NCBI GenBank assembly: GCA_965221725.1
Contig: OZ244909.1
Location: forward strand, 248,001-312,000
Origin: HK1 sp965221725
GTDB lineage: Bacteria; Pseudomonadota; Gammaproteobacteria; HK1
Direction of reading: 5' to 3'
DNA length: 64,000 nucleotides
A program made the translations under genes and the position numbers. Positions 39,404 to 48,060 of the stretch are shown one piece after another (the stretch's first letter is position 1; every line of letters begins with the position of its first letter). The notes below the pieces were generated by a model. The model searched no databases. It was not told where the DNA came from and saw only the letters and a program-made list of their open reading frames with translations.

Positions 39404-40701
39404 AGGCCGGCGTCCGGCGGCTGGCGCGGGCCCTGGGGGCCGGCGCAACCCTGATGGCGGCGTCCGTGGCCGCATCGGCGGCGGACCTGGTCGAGGTTTT
39501 CGAGCTTGCGCTCACGAGCGATCCCGAGTTTCTCGCCGCCGGCGCGGATCACCGGGCCGCCCGGGAACTCCTGCCGCAGGCGCGGGCGGAGCTCCGGCCC
39601 CGAGTCCGCACCACGCTCGACACGAGGTGGAACGAACGACAGCGAGGGAGCGACTATCGATCCGACACCCTGACCCTCGGCATCGAACACCCGCTCTATC
39701 ATCGCGATCGGCGCATCGCGGTCGATCAGGCTGACAGCCGCATCGCCAGGGCCGACGCACTCCATGCTGCGGCGCGCCAGGATCTCGCATTACGGGTGGC
39801 CGAGCGGTACTTCGGGGTGCTGGAAGCGGAGGACGAACTCGGCTTCGCGCGGGCGACCCTCGAAGCGTTCGAGCAGCAGCTCGCGCAGAGCCGGCAGCGG
39901 TTCGAGGTCGGGTTGATCGCAATCACCGACGTCGAGGAGGCCAAGGCGGGGTTCGACCTCTCGCGAGCCCGGCTCCTCGCCGCCCAGAACGCGCTCGACA
40001 TCGCCCGGGAGGCGCTGCGCGAGATGACCGGCGCCTACCAGGAGCAGCTCGCGCCGCTGCGGGAATTGCATCTCGTGATGCCCGAACCCGCGGACATCGA
40101 CCAGTGGACGGCGATCGCGCTGGAGAAGAATCTGCGGCTCCTGGCCGCGAGACACGATACGGAGACGGCCCTCCGGGAGATCGCTCGCATCCGGGCCGGC
40201 CACTCCCCCACCCTTGATGCCGTCGGGTCGTTCGGGCTGAACGACAGCAACTCCGGAGGAGAGTTTGGCGAAACCCGGCGCGCGGATGTCGGCCTGCGCC
40301 TGAGCCTCCCCCTCTATTCCGGCGGATCCATCCTGTCTCGGACCCGCCAGAGCCGGCACCGCTACCAGCGCAGCCTCGATCTGCTCGAACTGGAGCGGCG
40401 CCGCGCGCAGCGCGAGACGCGGGACGCCTATCTCGGCGTCGACTCCGGCATCTCCCGGGTGCAGGCGCTGGAACAGGCGGTGCGGTCGAGCCGGACCGCG
40501 GCGGAGGCGATCGAAGCGGGGTTCCAGGTCGGAACCCGTACCTCGGTCGATGTGCTGAACGCCCAGCGCGACCTGTTCCGCGCGCGCCGTGACCTCTCCG
40601 AGGCACGGTATCGCTACGTGCTCGACGTGCTCCGACTCAAGCGCGCCGCGGGGACCCTCTCGAAGGACGATCTGCGGCTCGTCTCGATCTGGCTGGGCTG
40701 A
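39400..40701 (+). CDS. tolC: TolC-family outer membrane efflux protein
   Basis: Protein of 433 aa. A signal peptide is visible (VKAGVRRLARALGAGATLMA, cleavage near ASA-ADLVE), and the mature protein starts DLVEVFELALTSDPEFLAAG, the TolC first helix. Two repeats of long helices follow, and RRADVGLRLSLPLYSGGSIL with RQSRHRYQRSLDLLELERR and VGTRTSVDVLNAQRDLFRAR mark the second repeat. TolC trimers form the exit duct of type I secretion and RND pumps. I chose the GTG overlapping the stop of the Pcm-like gene (GTGA); an ATG frame further up lacks a signal peptide. Pairing with the Pcm-like gene supports translational coupling. Confidence 0.92.
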   Translation: MKAGVRRLARALGAGATLMAASVAASAADLVEVFELALTSDPEFLAAGADHRAARELLPQARAELRPRVRTTLDTRWNERQRGSDYRSDTLTLGIEHPLYHRDRRIAVDQADSRIARADALHAAARQDLALRVAERYFGVLEAEDELGFARATLEAFEQQLAQSRQRFEVGLIAITDVEEAKAGFDLSRARLLAAQNALDIAREALREMTGAYQEQLAPLRELHLVMPEPADIDQWTAIALEKNLRLLAARHDTETALREIARIRAGHSPTLDAVGSFGLNDSNSGGEFGETRRADVGLRLSLPLYSGGSILSRTRQSRHRYQRSLDLLELERRRAQRETRDAYLGVDSGISRVQALEQAVRSSRTAAEAIEAGFQVGTRTSVDVLNAQRDLFRARRDLSEARYRYVLDVLRLKRAAGTLSKDDLRLVSIWLG

Positions 40702-40739
40702 ATGCTGGTGGCCGAGGGTCCGGACCGAGTTTCGTCCAA

Positions 40740-40850
40740 CCCGAAAATTTCACCGATCCATGGCAGCGGAGACGGATCCGACTGCTTCCGCCGTGTTGAA
40801 CGAGACCAAGGTGTGGTTCGGGGTACTCGACGTTCGGTGAGATTTTCGGG
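40740..40850. repeat. 16-bp inverted repeat between convergent tolC and csaA-like genes
   Basis: CCCGAAAATTTCACCG (40740-40755) and CGGTGAGATTTTCGGG (40835-40850) are complementary at 15 of 16 positions and enclose a 79-bp loop. They sit between two converging stop codons. The arrangement could be a bidirectional terminator or a small repeat element. Confidence 0.7.
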
Positions 40851-40857
40851 CTTCGGC

Positions 40858-41214
40858 CTAAGCGATTCGCGCCCCGTTCTCGACCGGGAACGACGGCTCC
40901 AGCAGCACCACCCCGCGGTCTTCGGATATCGCACCCAGGATCAGGACTTCGGACTTCACCCCGGCGATCCGCTTCGGTGGGAAGTTCGCCACCGCGACGA
41001 TCTGCTTGCCGACGAGCGACTCGGCGGTGTAGTTCCGCGTGAGCTGAGCCGAGCTCTTCCTTCGTCCGAGTTCCCCGAAGTCGATCTCGAGCACGAACGC
41101 CGGGACACGCGCCTTCGGATTGAGGGCGGCGGCGACAATGGTGCCGGTGACGATCCGCACCTTGAGAAAATCGTCGAACGTGATTTCTTCCGTTTCCTGT
41201 GTTTCCGCGCTCAT
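40858..41214 (-). CDS. CsaA-like tRNA-binding-domain protein
   Basis: Protein of 118 aa consisting of a single OB-fold tRNA-binding domain. FDDFLKVRIVTGTIVAAALN, KARVPAFVLEIDFGELGRRK and TRNYTAESLVGKQIVAVANF match the CsaA/YgjH family, whose CsaA member in Bacillus is linked to protein export chaperoning and whose YgjH member binds tRNA. The ATG overlaps the gpmA stop by four bases, so it is cotranscribed with gpmA. The function is not established from sequence; trbp111-like tRNA binding is the main alternative. Confidence 0.8.
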   Translation of the reverse strand: MSAETQETEEITFDDFLKVRIVTGTIVAAALNPKARVPAFVLEIDFGELGRRKSSAQLTRNYTAESLVGKQIVAVANFPPKRIAGVKSEVLILGAISEDRGVVLLEPSFPVENGARIA

Positions 41215-41987
41215 GCTGTCGGGCTCCGTCCGTCGTCGCTGCGCTCCGCCCTGCCCTGCGCGGCGACGGATTCCATGGCGCGGGCAATGTCCCCGGGGTC
41301 GCCCAGATACTCGTGGGAGACGGGTTTCAGGTCGTCGTCGAGGTGGTACACGAGCGGGACCCCGGTGGGGATGTTCACACCGACGATGTCATCGTCAGAC
41401 GTACCGTCGAGATGCTTCACCAGGGCGCGAAGCGAGTTGCCGTGGGCCGCAATCAGCACCCGCTTCCCGGACTTCAGCTCCGGCGCCAGTCGCCCGTGCC
41501 AGAACGGCAGGAACCTCTCCACCACGTCGTGCAGACATTCCGCCAGGGGCAGCTCGTTGTCGGTGAGGTCGGCGTAACGCGGGTCGGGGCGCGGATTCCG
41601 TGCGTCGTCGGGCGCCAGGGCGGGGGGCGGAGTGACGTAGCTGCGCCGCCACGCGAGCACCTGCGCATCACCGAATTTCGCCGCCGTCTGCGCCTTGTCG
41701 AGGCCCTGCAGGGCTCCGTAGTGTCGTTCGTTGAGGCGCCAGCTCCGGTGTACCGGTATCCACATCAGGTCCATCTCGTCCAGCACCAGCCACAGGGTGC
41801 GTATCGCCCGCTTCAGCCGCGAGGTGCAGGCGACGTCGAATCCGTAGCCCGCCCCGGTGAGCAGGCGGCCGGCGCGACGCGCCTCCTCCACGCCCCGCGC
41901 GGTGAGATCGACATCGGTCCATCCCGTGAACCGGTTTTCCCGGTTCCAGGTGCTCTCGCCGTGCCTCAGCAGCACCAGATCGATCAT
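41211..41987 (-). CDS. gpmA: 2,3-bisphosphoglycerate-dependent phosphoglycerate mutase GpmA
   Basis: Protein of 258 aa for the interconversion of 3- and 2-phosphoglycerate. LVLLRHGESTWNRENRFTGW has the phosphohistidine RHG, LNERHYGALQGLDKAQTA the catalytic Glu, and VLIAAHGNSLRALVKHL the second histidine; WRRSYVTPPPAL is the cofactor-dependent mutase signature. The length is close to the about 250 aa of the family; the last about 15 residues are an unconserved tail. Its stop overlaps the csaA-like start. Confidence 0.95.
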   Translation of the reverse strand: MIDLVLLRHGESTWNRENRFTGWTDVDLTARGVEEARRAGRLLTGAGYGFDVACTSRLKRAIRTLWLVLDEMDLMWIPVHRSWRLNERHYGALQGLDKAQTAAKFGDAQVLAWRRSYVTPPPALAPDDARNPRPDPRYADLTDNELPLAECLHDVVERFLPFWHGRLAPELKSGKRVLIAAHGNSLRALVKHLDGTSDDDIVGVNIPTGVPLVYHLDDDLKPVSHEYLGDPGDIARAMESVAAQGRAERSDDGRSPTA

Positions 41988-42015
41988 GTTGGTCCTCCGA
42001 ACGCCGCGCCCGGCG

Positions 42016-44103
42016 TCATTCTCCCAGCAATGCCCGCTTCGCGCGCCCCCAGGCCCGCGGCGAATACTCGGGAAGCTGGCTCTCGCGCAGATCGAAGCCG
42101 AACGCGCGCTTGCTCAGCACGATGATCGGCGGCGCCTGGATCCGCTTGAAGCAGTTCACGCGCACCTGCCGCTCGACCCACTCCAGATCCTCGACGAAGG
42201 CGCGCGGCTCGGGGAAGTACGCCTGAAACCGCGCCTCCTCTTCCCAGCCGATGCGTTCCAGCAACTCGCCGCTTTCATACCACTTCAGGATGTCGAGAGG
42301 ATGGCGCCGGTATTCGATCATCTGGCGCAGCAGGGCATCGTGATATCCGTACTTGATCGGATCTCCAAGCCCCCTCGTCACGTCCTGGGCGTCCGAGAGT
42401 TCCGCGCTCGGCACCGTCGCGCCGTCGACGAGGTTGCGGGGAATCACCTCGCGCCCGAATACCGCGTCATTCAGGTGCCGCGCGAGCGCGAAGACCTGGG
42501 TCTTGTAGAGGTCCGCGATCGGCGCCACCGCGCCGTTCACGTCGCCATAGAGGGTGGCGTAGCCGAGCGCGACTTCGGTCTTGTTGCCGTTGCTGGTGAA
42601 GACGAGGCCGCATTTCGCCGCAATTCCCGCCAGCAGATCGGAGCCCCGGATCCGGGCCTGGAGATTCTCGTCCACGAGCCTCGTGTAGGCCCCGCCCTCG
42701 CGGGCGAATTCAACGCCACGGATGCGGGTCGCGAGGGTTCGGTAGAGATCCTCGATCGGGCAGATCAGGCAGTCCACGCCGAGCGCATCACACAGGGTGC
42801 GGGCATTCCGGCGGGTCACTTCGGCGTTGAACCGCGTGGGCATGTTGACCGCGAAGACGCGCTCGGGCCCGAACGCGATGCGCAGCATGCAGGCCACGAC
42901 GCTCGAATCGATGCCGCCGCTGACCCCGATGAGATAGCGGTTGTCGTGCCCGCGCACGTGGTCGAGGTGTCGGAGTCCGGTCACGATCGCGTCATGGATG
43001 GCCTCGATCTCCGTCGGGGTGGCGTCGGCATCGCCTCGATCTCCGGCGCAGTCGGCCGATGCCCGGTCGGTTGGCGCGCTCTCCGCCGACGCGGCTTCGG
43101 CCTCGATTTCGTCCGTGCTTCGAGCTGACGCATCACCGCATTGGTCCTGCGCATCCGTGGCGCTGGCCTCGGGCACGATCCCGACCCCGGCGGTGGCCGC
43201 AAGCGTGCCGCCGGTTGCGGCCACGGAGCGGGCGTCGAGCACCAGCAACGCCTCACGCCAGGGCGGCGCCCGGCCCGCGATGGAGCCATCGGTACGGTAT
43301 CCGCAGGTGTCGCCGTCGAACACCAGGATGTTCTTGCCGTTGTTCTGCGCCCCCACCTTGTTCACGTAGAAGAACGGCACCGGCGCGCGCGCCATCGCCT
43401 CGCGCACCACGCGGTGGCGCTTGTCGTTCTTCTGCCAGGTCCACGGCGACGCGGACAGATTGACGACGAGATCGGCCCCGGCCCGGTACCAGGTGCGGAG
43501 GGTGTCGAGCGACCCGTGGCGGTCTCGATAGTCCTGGTGCCAGATGTCTTCGCAGAGTTGCACCCCGAGCCGCACGGTGCCGTTGGCGGTCGGAATCTCG
43601 TACGGGACCATCCAGTCGCGGAGACGGGTGCCGGTTTCTGCGGCGATCTTGCGCAGGGAATGGAAGTGCCGGTCGTCATCGAAGAATCGGTAATTCGGAT
43701 GCAGGGTCTTCGGGTGCACGCCGTGCGGCAGCGGGGCGGGCAGTCCCGGCCGCTCCAGGAAGCGCCCGTCGTGGCACACCCATGCCACGTTGAGCTTCCT
43801 GACCCGGCCGTCTTCGCCGATGGCGGCGCGGTCGATGGCGACATTGCCGAATACGACCGCGATCCCGGCGCTCGCGGCGCGGATGTCCGCGCTCCAGCCC
43901 TCGCAGTCCTCGACGAGCGCGTCGATCTCCCAGGCGTCGCCCAGGATGTAGCCGGGAATGCACATCTCGGGAAACGCGACGATCGCCGCCCCCGCTTCCC
44001 GCGCCCGCTCGATGAATCCGAGCATGGACCGGACGTTGAGATCCGGTCGCCCCGCGCGCACCTCCATCTGCGCCAGCGCCACGGTGGGAATGTCAGTGGA
44101 CAC
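42016..44103 (-). CDS. nadE: Glutamine-dependent NAD+ synthetase NadE
   Basis: Protein of 695 aa. The N-terminal nitrilase-type glutaminase domain carries the catalytic triad: Glu in IVAFPEMCIPGY, Lys in the region near LPHGVHPKTLHPNYR and Cys in VRLGVQLCEDIWHQDYRD. The C-terminal synthetase domain has the ATP pyrophosphatase loop LIGVSGGIDSSVVACM and TSNGNKTEVALGYATLYGD. Between them lies an insert of roughly 60 residues rich in Ala, Asp, Ser and Glu (about residues 308-368) that is not typical. The enzyme makes NAD+ from nicotinate adenine dinucleotide. It stands 28 bp upstream of gpmA. Confidence 0.95.
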   Translation of the reverse strand: MSTDIPTVALAQMEVRAGRPDLNVRSMLGFIERAREAGAAIVAFPEMCIPGYILGDAWEIDALVEDCEGWSADIRAASAGIAVVFGNVAIDRAAIGEDGRVRKLNVAWVCHDGRFLERPGLPAPLPHGVHPKTLHPNYRFFDDDRHFHSLRKIAAETGTRLRDWMVPYEIPTANGTVRLGVQLCEDIWHQDYRDRHGSLDTLRTWYRAGADLVVNLSASPWTWQKNDKRHRVVREAMARAPVPFFYVNKVGAQNNGKNILVFDGDTCGYRTDGSIAGRAPPWREALLVLDARSVAATGGTLAATAGVGIVPEASATDAQDQCGDASARSTDEIEAEAASAESAPTDRASADCAGDRGDADATPTEIEAIHDAIVTGLRHLDHVRGHDNRYLIGVSGGIDSSVVACMLRIAFGPERVFAVNMPTRFNAEVTRRNARTLCDALGVDCLICPIEDLYRTLATRIRGVEFAREGGAYTRLVDENLQARIRGSDLLAGIAAKCGLVFTSNGNKTEVALGYATLYGDVNGAVAPIADLYKTQVFALARHLNDAVFGREVIPRNLVDGATVPSAELSDAQDVTRGLGDPIKYGYHDALLRQMIEYRRHPLDILKWYESGELLERIGWEEEARFQAYFPEPRAFVEDLEWVERQVRVNCFKRIQAPPIIVLSKRAFGFDLRESQLPEYSPRAWGRAKRALLGE

Positions 44104-44398
44104 GGCGGCACACCCCGACGGCCGATGTCGCGCCCGCCTCCCGCCGGATCCCGGTCACGCGGAGCACGGACGGGAACGACCGATTCGGCACCGACCATCC
44201 CCGCCGGGGCAAAAGCCGGGGCCGAAATCGCCCCGAACGAACGCTCCGGAGGCCGGAATTTCGTCGGAATCGCACTACGGACCGTTCCGGAATATCAGCG
44301 GGGCGGGTCGGCTCGGCGCCGGACGCAGTGAGCGGCGGGATGATGCGGGATACACTGCCGGCGGCGAACGCAACCTGGGCGGGGCAGGGGTAAATGTG

Positions 44399-45625
44399 AT
44401 GAAGGGGGTGAACGGAACGACCGGGAGATCGAGGGCGGCGTCGGTGCTGCTGACCGCGGCGGCGTTCGTGGTGATCGTGGCCGGAATGCGGGCGGCGGAG
44501 GCGATCGTGGTGCCTTTCCTGCTCTCCGTGTTCATCGCCATCATCAGTGCGCCGTCCCTGTTCTGGCTGGAGCGCAAGGGGCTGCCGAGATGGCTCGCCA
44601 TGCTTGTGGTCATCGGCGCCATTATAGCGGTGGGCGTCGGGGTGACGGTGCTCGTGGGCACCTCGATCCGGGAATTCTCCCGGGACCTGCCGGAGTACCG
44701 GACGCGCATCAACGCCGAGATCCTGCCGCGGCTCGAATGGTTGCGGGCCAGGGGCATGGACCTCCCGGCCGGCGGGTACATGGGTCACTTCGAGCCCGGG
44801 GCGGCGGTGCAGCTCGTCGCCGACCTCCTCAACGGGTTCGGCCGGGTGCTCGGCAATGCGTTTCTCATCTTCCTCACCGTGGTGTTCATCCTGTTCGAGA
44901 CCGCGAGCTTCCCGCGCAAGTTCCGGGCGGTGGCTGATGACCCCGAGCACGCGCTCGACCGGTTCGCGGCCTTTCGGGAGAACATGAAGCGCTATCTCGT
45001 GATCAAGACCGTCGCGAGTCTGGGCACGGGGGTCGTGATCGGGGGGTGGCTGGCGGTGCTTGGCGTGGACTACCCCGTGCTCTGGGGGCTCCTCGCGTTC
45101 CTGCTGAACTACGTGCCCAACATCGGCTCCATCATCGCCGCGGTGCCGGCGGTGCTGTTCGCGGCGGTCCAGCTCGGGCCGGGCACGGCGCTGTGGGCGG
45201 CGGCCGGATACCTCGCGGTGAACGTGATCGTCGGCAGCATCATCGAGCCGCGGTTCATGGGGCGCGGTCTCGGCCTGTCGGCGCTGGTGGTATTCCTGTC
45301 GCTCGTGTTCTGGGGGTGGGTGCTCGGCCCGGTCGGCATGTTCCTCTCCGTGCCGCTCACGATGATGATCAAGATCGCGCTCGACTCACGCCCCGACACC
45401 CACTGGATCGCGGTACTGCTCGGCCCGGAGGGCGCAGCGGCGGAAGAACTCCAGGCGCGGGTGTCAGCGCCCGACGCCGATGGCGAGCACGACCGGGGCA
45501 GCGCCTCCGCCCCGGTTCGTCACGTACCTGATGCACGCGATGTCCCGCACACAGCGCTCGGTGATACCGAACAGGTGGTGGCGGGAAGCAGTTCCGGTGC
45601 GCGCCGCACTTCGTCCGACTGGTGA
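44399..45625 (+). CDS. AI-2E-family transporter (PerM/YdiK type)
   Basis: Protein of 408 aa with about eight hydrophobic helices. The start VLLTAAAFVVIVAGMRAAEA and FLLSVFIAIISAPSLFWLER, the middle segment DRFAAFRENMKRYLVIKTVA and the C-terminal IEPRFMGRGLGLSALVVFLS are the family blocks; GPVGMFLSVPLTMMIKIALD closes the membrane domain. Members export small molecules; transport of autoinducer 2 is documented only for TqsA. The last 60 residues are a non-conserved hydrophilic tail. The start (ATG at 44399, with a GTG one codon earlier) has a GGGGCAGGGG upstream. The 295 bp between nadE and this gene are divergent-promoter space. Confidence 0.85.
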   Translation: MKGVNGTTGRSRAASVLLTAAAFVVIVAGMRAAEAIVVPFLLSVFIAIISAPSLFWLERKGLPRWLAMLVVIGAIIAVGVGVTVLVGTSIREFSRDLPEYRTRINAEILPRLEWLRARGMDLPAGGYMGHFEPGAAVQLVADLLNGFGRVLGNAFLIFLTVVFILFETASFPRKFRAVADDPEHALDRFAAFRENMKRYLVIKTVASLGTGVVIGGWLAVLGVDYPVLWGLLAFLLNYVPNIGSIIAAVPAVLFAAVQLGPGTALWAAAGYLAVNVIVGSIIEPRFMGRGLGLSALVVFLSLVFWGWVLGPVGMFLSVPLTMMIKIALDSRPDTHWIAVLLGPEGAAAEELQARVSAPDADGEHDRGSASAPVRHVPDARDVPHTALGDTEQVVAGSSSGARRTSSDW

Positions 45626-45710
45626 ATTCGCGAGCACGATCCCCCACTGTCTCCACGCAAAAAGAACGCTGTCCCGGGTTGCCGGATCGATATCCGCACC
45701 CGGTTCCGAT

Positions 45711-46292
45711 TCATTGCTGCCAATGCTTCAGCGTGCCGCGGAGGTCGTCGATGAATCGGCGGAAAGATCGATCCAAGCGCATCGCGCGCTCCATGTCCAT
45801 TTGTCGCACGATGTCCTCGGCGAACTCGATTCCTCCGAGGCTGGGCATGATCCCGGTGGCGCGGATGGCCTCGACGAGTCGTCGTTTGTAGAGATCGCGA
45901 TCGCACTTCCGATCGGGCGCGTCGCATCCCCGGCCGAATACCGCCTTGAATGCTGCGCCATCAAGCAGCAGCCAGCGTTCGACATGTGGATCGGGAACGG
46001 CGGAGATCATGGGCGCAGGCGCGTCCGGGCCGGCGATCTCCCTTGCGCGCTCGTTCAGCCCGCTGCAGTTGGCGTCCGTTGCCGCAATGATCAAATCAGG
46101 AATCCGGTCGTTCTGCACCGCCAAATCTCGCAGGTAGGAGGTGAGTTCCCGAACGACTTTCCCATGACCGTGCACTGCACTTCGCCAATCGAGCCGTATG
46201 CCGATCCCGGATTCGTGGGCGACACGTCTTACCAGCGATCCGACGACCTGCTGATGAGCGTAGTCCTCGACAAATAGAGCGATCTCACGCAT
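45711..46292 (-). CDS. Small TOPRIM-like protein paired with an ATPase
   Basis: Protein of 193 aa. The start MREIALFVEDYAHQQVVGSL contains the E of a TOPRIM-like fold (Glu9) and PDLIIAATDANC (Asp73) is the following strand with its acidic residue; the usual DxD is only DAN here. Further conserved-looking blocks are PDPHVERWLLLDGAAF and LGGIEFAEDIVRQMDMERA. Such proteins, for example DUF4276 relatives, occur next to AAA_21 ATPases and are thought to form split OLD-like units. It overlaps the ATPase gene by 8 bp and is translated from the ATG at 46292; upstream in-frame residues lie inside the ATPase gene. Nuclease activity is an inference. Confidence 0.7.
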   Translation of the reverse strand: MREIALFVEDYAHQQVVGSLVRRVAHESGIGIRLDWRSAVHGHGKVVRELTSYLRDLAVQNDRIPDLIIAATDANCSGLNERAREIAGPDAPAPMISAVPDPHVERWLLLDGAAFKAVFGRGCDAPDRKCDRDLYKRRLVEAIRATGIMPSLGGIEFAEDIVRQMDMERAMRLDRSFRRFIDDLRGTLKHWQQ

Positions 46293-47595
46293 CGAAATCA
46301 CCCCGCAGTATCCGCTCCGATACAGGAAGCTCGGTCTGGCGCTCATCAAGCGCCCGATCGATATCCCGACGGCGGCCAAGCGCTCCCCAGGTGACAAACG
46401 AGTCGATTCGGGTCCGGCGGTCGGCCCGTTGCACGACGAACAGGGATTCGTCCGGCAGCAGGTCCGGCAGAATCGGAGAGTGCGTGGTGACGATGTACTG
46501 CGTCGTTCCGGAAGCGGCGTGCGTCTTCAGAAGCTGCGCAATCATCTGAATTCGGCGCGGATGAACGCCATTTTCCGGCTCCTCGAAGCCCACCAGCGAG
46601 GGAGATTCGTCCACGCCTGTCAACGCCAGGAGCCCGAGCATCCGAAGCGTTCCTTCCGACAGAACCCGTGCCGGAATGGCGACACCGTTCTCCTTGAGCC
46701 GAAGCTCGACCTCGCCAAGGTCGCTCACGTCCATCTCGATACCGTCCACGTTGGGCATTACGGTGTGAAGCGCTTTCTCCACCGCCTCGAACTGTCGGGG
46801 TTTCAGCGCCTTCAAGGTATTGAGGAAGGCGGCGAGTTCCTGCCCCATCAGGCCGATGTGGTGCACCTCCCTGACCGGGTTGGCCGCACGCATCCTCTCG
46901 CGCGGCTCGAAGTAGAAGAACAGCCAACTCTCAAGCTCGCGCCTGGCGGCAACGAGATGCGGATAGTGCGGCGGATAGTGCGGCATCGAAAGGAGGGTGT
47001 GGTCGAGATATCGATCGTAGTAGGTCGGGTGACCCTGCCCTTCCAACCGCAAACGAATCTTCTCACCGTCCCGTTCGACGAACGGCTTCCGCTTGCCGGT
47101 AGGTTCGCCCTTCGAGTCGAGGGCTGCGAGGTATTCATCAGTCACACGCAGAATTCCCGACTGCGGTAGCATCTCGACTTCGACGCGGTAGCGAAGATCG
47201 CGCTCGCGCACCCGGACGGAACCGGCGGGGCCATGCTCGGACTGATCACCCCCACTCGGCCGGCGCATCTCCCGAATTTGCCGATTGACCACCTCCACCA
47301 CTTCATCGGAGAGCCGCAAGTCGGCCTCGATCGACAAGGTCAGACACTCCTGCCGCACCAGCCCCCTCAATCCGTCCCCTCCCACCGTGAACGATTCCAG
47401 CGGCTTGCCCCGGTAGGGAGGATCGAAGGCTTCCTTCAGCCTCCGACTGGTGGCGAGCTTCGAGAGGAGTTGCAGGGCATCGAGAAAATTGCTCTTGCCG
47501 GTCGCGTTGGCACCGAACAGCAAAGTGAGGGGCGCAAGTTGTATTTCAGTGTCGTGCAGCGACTTGTAGCCTCTGACATGCACTCGCTTCAACAT
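46285..47595 (-). CDS. AAA_21/SMC-like ABC-type ATPase (candidate defence)
   Basis: Protein of 436 aa. The ABC-type Walker A is LLFGANATGKSNFLDAL (Gly28-Ser35), the signature is VLSEGTLRMLGLLAL, Walker B is LVGFEEPENGVHPRR and the H-loop is YIVTTHSPILPDLL. The N-terminus MLKRVHVRGYKSLHDTEIQL is that of the RecF/OLD-type family. These ATPases pair with an effector nuclease or protease in PARIS, Gabija, Septu and similar systems; here the partner is the small TOPRIM-like protein immediately downstream. The pair stands alone between an AI-2E transporter and an alcohol dehydrogenase, and there is no restriction-modification gene nearby. Confidence 0.82.
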   Translation of the reverse strand: MLKRVHVRGYKSLHDTEIQLAPLTLLFGANATGKSNFLDALQLLSKLATSRRLKEAFDPPYRGKPLESFTVGGDGLRGLVRQECLTLSIEADLRLSDEVVEVVNRQIREMRRPSGGDQSEHGPAGSVRVRERDLRYRVEVEMLPQSGILRVTDEYLAALDSKGEPTGKRKPFVERDGEKIRLRLEGQGHPTYYDRYLDHTLLSMPHYPPHYPHLVAARRELESWLFFYFEPRERMRAANPVREVHHIGLMGQELAAFLNTLKALKPRQFEAVEKALHTVMPNVDGIEMDVSDLGEVELRLKENGVAIPARVLSEGTLRMLGLLALTGVDESPSLVGFEEPENGVHPRRIQMIAQLLKTHAASGTTQYIVTTHSPILPDLLPDESLFVVQRADRRTRIDSFVTWGALGRRRDIDRALDERQTELPVSERILRGDFDA

Positions 47596-48060
47596 GTGGT
47601 TTCTCCTGTCGACCCGCGCGGGAGGAAGCGATCGACCAACGGGCCGACGGCATGTGGTGACCGAGAAGGGCGTGATCCACGCCGAGCACGTCGCCGATGT
47701 GAACGAACTCCAAACCAGGCAAATCGAGCGAAGGTCGGCGCGCCCCTGTCGCCAATGGTGAGCGCATCAGCCCCTGCCATCAACGCAAGCTCCGGAAGCG
47801 GGCGGTGGCCAATTCGTGCTCGCGTCGCAATACGGTAAGGCTACCGGAGATAGACACCGACTGGCTCAATCAGCCTGAGCTGTCCTGTTTGCCAGAGCCA
47901 CCTGCTGAATACAACAGCCCTCGATCCGGCAAGAGGTAACTCCTCATGCCCGGCAAACAGGCAGAATTTCATCGCGGACTCCCGGCGCCGCGAAGTGCGC
48001 ATGGAACGCACTCGACCTTTCCGGCAGACTCCGGTGGCGCCGACGGCCAAGGAAACGCCC
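47596..48060. other. Intergenic region with an inverted repeat
   Basis: About 465 bp without a supported gene between the ATPase and the iron alcohol dehydrogenase. A short minus-strand frame at 47546-47767 has no recognisable motif. The stretch contains a 10-bp perfect inverted repeat (next entry) and should carry the divergent promoters. Confidence 0.45.
47884..47961. repeat. 10-bp inverted repeat pair
   Basis: CCTGTTTGCC (47884-47893) and GGCAAACAGG (47952-47961) are exact complements with 58 bp between; three further bases (CTG/CAG) pair outside after a one-base bulge. It lies about 100 bp before the alcohol dehydrogenase start and could be an operator or the edge of a small repeat element. 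Confidence 0.55.
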
